Shown: positions 60,353 to 64,000 of the stretch, piece after piece
Numbering within the stretch: position 1 is the first letter of the stretch
How the letters are laid out: the number at the start of each line of letters is the position of its first letter
Origin: Nocardioidaceae bacterium
GTDB lineage: Bacteria; Actinomycetota; Actinomycetes; Propionibacteriales; Nocardioidaceae
Reading direction: 5' to 3'
Assembly (NCBI GenBank): GCA_017744365.1
Contig: JAGIBL010000010.1
Location: 48,416-112,415, forward strand
DNA length: 64,000 nucleotides
Translations under genes and position numbers: made by a program
Notes under the pieces: model-generated
Databases searched by the model: none
What the model saw: the letters and a program-made list of their open reading frames with translations, nothing else
Told to the model about the DNA's origin: nothing

Positions 60353-60537
60353 ACACTGGGGCGGTAATCAGGGCAGCACGGAAGGCGCAGAATCTCTCAC
60401 TGCGCCAGCTCGCGGACCTGTGCGAGGTGGACTACACCACGCTCTCTCGCATCGAAAACGGCAAGGTCGACGCGTCCGCGCGGACGATCAAGGCGATCAC
60501 TGAGGCCCTGGGCAAGTACATGGCTGGTGCGGCATGA
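60346..60537 (+). CDS. Small XRE (Cro-like) regulator
   Basis: 63 aa. Almost entirely a helix-turn-helix: IRAARKAQNLSLRQLADLCEVDYTTLSRIENGKVDASARTIKAI. Opposed to the larger XRE gene, so it fits a Cro-type partner in a lysogeny switch. Its stop overlaps the next start (ATGA), first in the coupled operon. Confidence 0.85.
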   Translation: MQHTGAVIRAARKAQNLSLRQLADLCEVDYTTLSRIENGKVDASARTIKAITEALGKYMAGAA

Positions 60538-60722
60538 GTGGGCAGACCTACTTCACGCGCCGCGAGGCTGCGGCCGAGATGCGCGTCTCCGAGAAGACCA
60601 TCGAGCGCGCGATCGCGTCCGGCCGACTCCGGGCGAAGCGAACGGGTGAGAACGGTGGAGGTCAGTACCGGATCTCGCGCGCCGCCCTTGAGGAGTGGTT
60701 CGACGGGCTGGTGGACGCATGA
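60534..60722 (+). CDS. Excisionase-family DNA-binding protein
   Basis: 62 aa. HTH_17 (MerR-like) domain: FTRREAAAEMRVSEKTIERAIASGRLRAKR and ISRAALEEWF. Such small proteins direct excision or regulate phage promoters. It overlaps both neighbours by 4 nt. Confidence 0.87.
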   Translation: MSGQTYFTRREAAAEMRVSEKTIERAIASGRLRAKRTGENGGGQYRISRAALEEWFDGLVDA

Positions 60723-61096
60723 ACGGCCAGACCCGGCGAAGCCGAACCGCGCAGCGCCCAGATCTTGACCGCGAGGCGGTTCGGTACTTCGTCTACCGGG
60801 TCCACGATGCCGAGGGTGTCGTGCTGTACGTCGGACGCTCGTGCAACGTGGCGGCGCGACTGAAGGCTCATCACCGCACCCTGACTCACCCCGGGCAGCG
60901 CTCCGCTAGTTGGATTCTCGATGGCCGTTCGGTCTCAATGGTCGGCCCGTTCACCTGGGACCGGGCGTGCGTGGTTGAGCGCGCCGAGATCGAGAAGTTC
61001 CAGCCGGTCGGCAATCGCCAGTTCACCAAGGCTCATGGCTACCGGCCGTTGAGCGAAGGCGGCGGCCAATACCTCGGGCAGAGGGCAGCCTCATGA
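60719..61096 (+). CDS. GIY-YIG nuclease-domain protein
   Basis: 125 aa. The motif pair is YFVYRVHD and VLYVGRSCNVAARLKAHH, the GIY/YIG strands with the catalytic Arg in AARL; a His and the Glu in VVERAEIEKFQPVGNRQF complete the site. It could be a homing-type or DNA repair nuclease, or one that degrades competing DNA. ATGA overlaps at both ends. Confidence 0.8.
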   Translation: MNGQTRRSRTAQRPDLDREAVRYFVYRVHDAEGVVLYVGRSCNVAARLKAHHRTLTHPGQRSASWILDGRSVSMVGPFTWDRACVVERAEIEKFQPVGNRQFTKAHGYRPLSEGGGQYLGQRAAS

Positions 61097-61434
61097 CCCA
61101 GCTCGCCTTCGACCTCGCCCCCCTCGTCGAGCCGACCTACGAGAAGGACGCCACCCTCGCTGAGCGGTTCGCTGCCTTCCACGACGCCAACCCGCACGTT
61201 GCCGACGCGCTGGAGCACCTGGCCGCGCAGTGGCTGACCCGTCACGACCACGTCGGGATGAAGGCCCTGTTCGAGCGGCTGCGCTGGGAGTCGGGCATCC
61301 GTACCGAGGGTGATCCGTACTGCCTGAACAACAACTGGACCGCCTACTACGCGCGCCTGCTGATCGAGCGCCGCCCTGAGTGGGCGTCGGCGTTCCGCCT
61401 GCGCGAACTCAAGTCCGAGAGGAACGCCGCATGA
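61093..61434 (+). CDS. Phage-type hypothetical protein, 113 aa
   Basis: Acidic N-terminus LAFDLAPLVEPTYEKDATLAERFAAFHDANPH, then HVADALEHLAAQWL and HVGMKALFERLRWESGIRT, with YCLNNNWTAYYARLLIERRPEWASAF. The final segment resembles conserved actinophage proteins of unknown role, possibly structural in a replisome. No motif of known enzymes. ATGA overlaps link it to both neighbours. Confidence 0.7.
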   Translation: MTQLAFDLAPLVEPTYEKDATLAERFAAFHDANPHVADALEHLAAQWLTRHDHVGMKALFERLRWESGIRTEGDPYCLNNNWTAYYARLLIERRPEWASAFRLRELKSERNAA

Positions 61435-61697
61435 CCACCACCCTGGACCCCAACCTCCTGACCGCGATGGCGGACCTGAAGACGGCGTTCTGGAAGGCTG
61501 TCCACGAGCAGCGCCACTTCGACTCGTTGGACCGTGCCCGCGAGCTGAAGGCCGTCTGCGAGTCCTTCCGTCGCCTGCACGCCCCGGAGACGCGTGAGGT
61601 GTTCGTGACCTGCGACCGGGAGATCGGGCAGCCGTTGACCGTGCTCGCCTGGGATGCGCAGGGCGATGCTGTGGTGCTGTTCGAGGAGCGGTCATGA
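61431..61697 (+). CDS. Hypothetical protein, 88 aa
   Basis: Helical N-terminus (LLTAMADLKTAFWKAVHEQRHFDSLDRARELKAVCESF) and a beta-like end (VFVTCDREIGQPLTVLAWDAQGDAVVLF). Two Cys. No recognised family. ATGA overlaps at both ends. Confidence 0.62.
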   Translation: MTTTLDPNLLTAMADLKTAFWKAVHEQRHFDSLDRARELKAVCESFRRLHAPETREVFVTCDREIGQPLTVLAWDAQGDAVVLFEERS

Positions 61698-61882
61698 TCG
61701 GCCCCACGTGCGAAGAGTGCGGCTGGATTCACCTGTCTGATGACGCGTACGCCGTTGGCCGGTTCAACGCTGGTGGACCTGCTGGCTACATCGCGCGTGG
61801 CGTCGACCCCGCCGTCCTCCGCGCCACCCGCGCCGAGGCCGACCTGTGCGCGATCCGCAAGGCGAAGCGGGAGGCGTCGTGA
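61694..61882 (+). CDS. Small CxxC protein, 62 aa
   Basis: N-terminal MIGPTCEECGWIHL supplies a CxxC pair and a nearby His, a possible zinc or iron site; a second Cys comes in LCAIRKAKREAS. Helical middle (VLRATRAEADL). No known family. Coupled by ATGA at the start and overlapped by the GTG of the next gene at its end. Confidence 0.6.
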   Translation: MIGPTCEECGWIHLSDDAYAVGRFNAGGPAGYIARGVDPAVLRATRAEADLCAIRKAKREAS

Positions 61883-62169
61883 GCGGCGTGGTGATGATCC
61901 GGGAGGCAGCGTCGCTGATGCGTGAGCGGGCCGAGGCTGTACAGGCAGCCCCCGTCTCACCGATGGACTGGAGCACCTGTTCCCACGTGGTCGTGAGCGA
62001 GAAGGAACACATCGCCTCGTGGCACCCCGTCGTCGCGCTCGCTGTCGCTGACTGGCTGGACTGGCTGGCCCCGTTCGCCGATCTCCCGAACCCCGCCTTC
62101 GTCGTGGAGCACGGCCTCGCCGTCGCCCGCGCATACCTGGGCACTGACGCACAGGAGGCCGCGTCGTGA
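61879..62169 (+). CDS. Hypothetical protein, 96 aa
   Basis: GTG start overlapping the previous stop. MIREAASLMRERAEAVQAA, then SHVVVSEKEHIASWHPVVALAVADWLDWLAPFADLPN and FVVEHGLAVARAYLG. The WHPVVALAVADWLDW segment resembles short phage proteins of unknown role. No catalytic motif seen. Confidence 0.65.
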   Translation: MSGVVMIREAASLMRERAEAVQAAPVSPMDWSTCSHVVVSEKEHIASWHPVVALAVADWLDWLAPFADLPNPAFVVEHGLAVARAYLGTDAQEAAS

Positions 62170-62585
62170 CCACCAACCTCCCGAACGCCAGCATCTACCC
62201 GACCCGGATGTGCTCCCTGTGCGCTCCCCACTTCGGGCATCACTTCGGGGTGGCCAGTGGCGGCCTCACTGCACTCTGGGCCTACTGCCCTGGCGTCCCA
62301 GTAGCCCCCGACCCGGAGGCGAGTCAGGCCCCCAGAAGCACTGACTCCGCCGACCGCACTTCGGCGTGCAACACCTCCGGGTCGGGTCTCGCGATGGTCT
62401 ACAGCGCCGCCGAGTTGCGCGCGCTGTCGCCGGTCGAGCTGAACGTCTACATCAACCACCTCGCTGACGTCATCGCGGACTCGCTGCTGGTCGAACTGCC
62501 GGACGGGACGTCAACGGGGGCGCGGTACTGGCTCCCGCTGCGGTGTGCGGCGGTCAACGAACGAGTTCGGAGGCTGGCGGAATGA
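62166..62585 (+). CDS. Hypothetical protein, 139 aa, Cys/His N-terminus
   Basis: GTG start. First 30 residues hold MCSLCAPHFGHHFG, a CxxC plus His cluster that could bind metal. The C-terminal half is helical (AELRALSPVELNVYINHLADVIADSLLVELPDG), then RYWLPLRCAAVNERVRRL. No family known. Overlaps both neighbours by 4 nt. Confidence 0.62.
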   Translation: MTTNLPNASIYPTRMCSLCAPHFGHHFGVASGGLTALWAYCPGVPVAPDPEASQAPRSTDSADRTSACNTSGSGLAMVYSAAELRALSPVELNVYINHLADVIADSLLVELPDGTSTGARYWLPLRCAAVNERVRRLAE

Positions 62586-63547
62586 GCACCACCCTGGAAT
62601 GGCCGCAGATTCGGCGCATCGACGACGAGGCCGAGAACGTCTCCAAGCACGTGTTCACCAAGGGTGACGCGGTCGCCGAGGCGGTGCTGTACCGCTACCC
62701 GACCTACCAGGAGCGCACGGTCATCTGCTGCTCCACGCAGTCGGGCTGCCCGGTCGGTTGCCGCTTCTGTGGTGCTGGCGATGCGTTCGTCCGTTCGCTG
62801 ACCACCGACGAGATCGTCGAGCAGCCGGTCCACCTCCTCGACGGGTTGGTCGAGCAGGGTGTGGACATCCCGGCGATCGGTCGCCTGCAGATCATGTTCA
62901 TGTCGATGGGCGAACCGCTGCTCAACATCAAGCACCTGGTCCCGGCGCTACGGGAACTTCACGAGCGCTACCCGAACGCGGCGCTACTCATCAGCACTTC
63001 CGCGCCAGACGTGAACTACGACGACATCATCGAAGTCAGCCGCGAGATTCCCACCATCGGCCTTCAGTTCTCGGTGCACGAGTCGACCGACGAGGCGCGG
63101 GACGCTCTGATCCCGTTCAAGCGCAAGCTGACCCTGGCGCAGATCGCAGAGAAGGGCGAGGCGTGGGCTACGGCAACGCGGCGGCGTCCCTACTTCAACT
63201 ACTGCGTGCACGACCGGAACGACGGGCAGGCCGACGTCGATCGCCTGCTCGAACTGTTCGACCCGCGTCTCTGGGAAGCCACTCTCTCGGTGATCTGCGA
63301 GCGCGACGAGTCGATGGCAGTGGCGCACCAACGGCAGCGTGACCTCACCTCCGCGTTCATGGACAAGATGCTGACGGTCGGCTACTCAACGCGGATGTTC
63401 GACCCCGCCGGACAGGACACCATCGGCGGCGGCTGCGGCCAGTTGTGGTTCGTGCAGTCCTGGTTCGACGAGCACCCGGACCTTGCGCGCCGCTCCATCG
63501 GTAGTGACAAGCCCGCGATCCACCCGCCTGCCGAGGCGTCCGCATGA
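62582..63547 (+). CDS. Radical-SAM RlmN/Cfr-like methyltransferase on the mobile element
   Basis: 321 aa. The 4Fe-4S motif is C56-PVG-C60-RF-C63. RlmN/Cfr features are also present: C49 seven residues before it (RlmN C118 position), MSMGEPLLN (107-115), STSAP, SVHESTDEARDALIPFKRK, and C285 in GGGCGQL, the methyl-carrying Cys. The N-terminus before C49 is only 48 residues against about 115 in RlmN, so the RNA-contacting accessory domain is largely missing. The NLIPWNP segment is replaced by SVICERDES. A C2 or C8 adenine methylase of unknown RNA target is likely. Confidence 0.85.
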   Translation: MSTTLEWPQIRRIDDEAENVSKHVFTKGDAVAEAVLYRYPTYQERTVICCSTQSGCPVGCRFCGAGDAFVRSLTTDEIVEQPVHLLDGLVEQGVDIPAIGRLQIMFMSMGEPLLNIKHLVPALRELHERYPNAALLISTSAPDVNYDDIIEVSREIPTIGLQFSVHESTDEARDALIPFKRKLTLAQIAEKGEAWATATRRRPYFNYCVHDRNDGQADVDRLLELFDPRLWEATLSVICERDESMAVAHQRQRDLTSAFMDKMLTVGYSTRMFDPAGQDTIGGGCGQLWFVQSWFDEHPDLARRSIGSDKPAIHPPAEASA

Positions 63548-63636
63548 ACCGCCCCCTCAACCCCCTCGCCGCCTGGGCTGCCTGCCTGCTGTTCCTCGTC
63601 GTCCTCGTGGCGTGGACGTGGGTGGGTGCGCGATGA
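63544..63636 (+). CDS. 30-aa membrane peptide
   Basis: ATG 63544 overlaps the previous stop. MNRPLNPLAAWA then a hydrophobic helix CLLFLVVLVAWTWVG and a basic end. A single transmembrane peptide. It lies in the coupled chain, so it is probably translated. Possibly a phage membrane or holin-like peptide; no family is assigned. Confidence 0.5.
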   Translation: MNRPLNPLAAWAACLLFLVVLVAWTWVGAR

Positions 63637-63881
63637 CCACATGTCCTCGCTGCCCTGCGACCTGGACGGGTCTGCGCATGGAGCACTGCCCCGAATGCCA
63701 CGAGACCTTCACCGGCACCAGCAGCGGCGACATGCACCGGACCGGGCGCCACGACACCAGCAGGGGCCCGGAGCGTCGTCGCTGCTTGACGGTCGAGGAG
63801 ATGACCGACAAGGGCATGGCGCGCAACTCACGCGGTCATTGGAGCAGTGGCGTGCCGTCGCCCTACAGACGCGGCGGCTAG
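63633..63881 (+). CDS. FDXHR-like zinc-binding phage protein
   Basis: 82 aa, ATG overlapping the previous stop. Two CxxC pairs (TCPRCPATW and HCPECHETFTG) form a zinc ribbon, followed by GDMHRTGRHD, a variant of the FDxHR motif that names the family in actinophages. The C-terminal part is MTDKGMARNSRGHW. Last complete gene of the coupled chain. Confidence 0.72.
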   Translation: MTTCPRCPATWTGLRMEHCPECHETFTGTSSGDMHRTGRHDTSRGPERRRCLTVEEMTDKGMARNSRGHWSSGVPSPYRRGG

Positions 63882-63970
63882 AGACCTCGCCGGGAGTCTT
63901 CCCAGACCACAGCCCGGCAGGCGGTGTCCGTGGGGAAGCGGCACCGACAACTGAATAGCGAGGTGGGCCT

Positions 63971-64000
63971 TTGGTCGAGGTCTCCGAACTCCCTCCCGGC
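63971..64000 (+). CDS. Start of a possible further gene (partial)
   Basis: TTG at 63971 with GAGG 7 nt upstream opens a frame (VEVSELPPG) that runs off the window. Short, so support is only the ribosome site and clean frame. The 89 bases before it (63882-63970) hold nothing recognisable. Confidence 0.3.
   Translation, partial: MVEVSELPPG

Larger units (their letters stand above)
58285..64000. mobile_element. Integrative element in tRNA-Asn, left end (continues beyond window)
   Basis: Bounded on the left by the truncated tRNA-Asn. The contents are a tyrosine integrase, two opposed XRE regulators, an excisionase-like protein, a GIY-YIG protein, a radical-SAM protein, an FDXHR-type zinc protein and several orphan small proteins in one coupled operon. 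No structural phage genes appear within 5.7 kb, so a full prophage or a satellite are both possible. Confidence 0.85.

Overview
The window is high-GC DNA with strong G/C bias at third codon positions and many GTG starts. It comes from an actinobacterium. Actinobacterial markers include an RNase H-acid phosphatase fusion next to a zinc-ribbon protein and a Nif3 protein, an AhpE-type peroxiredoxin with DUF3052 and homodimeric aceE, a PucR-type regulator followed by fabD-fabH-acpP-fabF-accD, and DUF3145 and DUF5999 proteins. From memory, the order resembles the Rv2228c-Rv2247 region of Mycobacterium tuberculosis. A Nocardioides-like member of the Propionibacteriales fits best, but this is inference.

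Layout. 1-5.9 kb: end of panB, a methyltransferase, a secreted PQQ-type sugar dehydrogenase, methionine aminopeptidase and small proteins. 5.9-9.8 kb: RNase P RNA (minus strand), diverging from a circularly permuted ATP-grasp / alpha-E / transglutaminase operon. 9.8-16 kb: an MFS exporter with a divergent XRE-cupin regulator, an RNB ribonuclease, YaaA, an AbrB-PIN toxin-antitoxin pair and a flavin monooxygenase-like protein. 15.8-24.7 kb: RNase H/phosphatase, zinc-ribbon protein (apparent CTG start), Nif3, a thioredoxin-like protein, an acyl-CoA ligase, BluB-like nitroreductase, a GNAT acetyltransferase and an ECF sigma factor with YCII and DUF1905 partners, then tRNA-Val. 25-38.4 kb: the central carbon and fatty-acid block. 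It holds peroxiredoxin, a second acyl-CoA ligase, DUF3052, aceE, a hydrolase, the PucR regulator, FabD (with an unusual biotinyl-like C-terminal domain), FabH, ACP, FabF and a carboxyltransferase. Pyruvate dehydrogenase makes acetyl-CoA, the carboxylase makes malonyl-CoA, and FabD/FabH/ACP/FabF use it for chain initiation and elongation. The block ends in a four-copy palindromic repeat. 38.4-57 kb: mixed housekeeping genes, including a PP2C phosphatase, twin CNNM/CBS membrane proteins, a sugar kinase-aldolase pair with TetR, an amine oxidase, an acyltransferase running antisense into tRNA-Met, an Rrf2 regulator with a clear operator, a large beta-helix protein, a lipase, a DEAD-box helicase, a PIG-L deacetylase and an NlpC/P60 hydrolase behind a probable c-di-AMP riboswitch.

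57.7-64 kb: a YefM-YoeB pair and a terminator precede the 3' half of a tRNA-Asn gene, which marks the attachment site of an integrative element (prophage or satellite) that continues past the window end. The element has a tyrosine integrase, two opposed XRE regulators, an excisionase-like protein, a GIY-YIG protein and a run of small genes coupled by 4-nt overlaps. It also carries a radical-SAM protein with all the catalytic cysteines of RlmN/Cfr but a much shortened N-terminus and an altered C-terminal motif. This is the best candidate for unusual biology in the window.

Two window-wide patterns stand out. About fourteen genes have a TANNNT (or near-match) hexamer 5-7 nt before the start codon, as expected for leaderless transcripts. 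The octamer GTACGACG/CGTCGTAC occurs at least 28 times on the chromosomal part, and I saw none in the integrated element.
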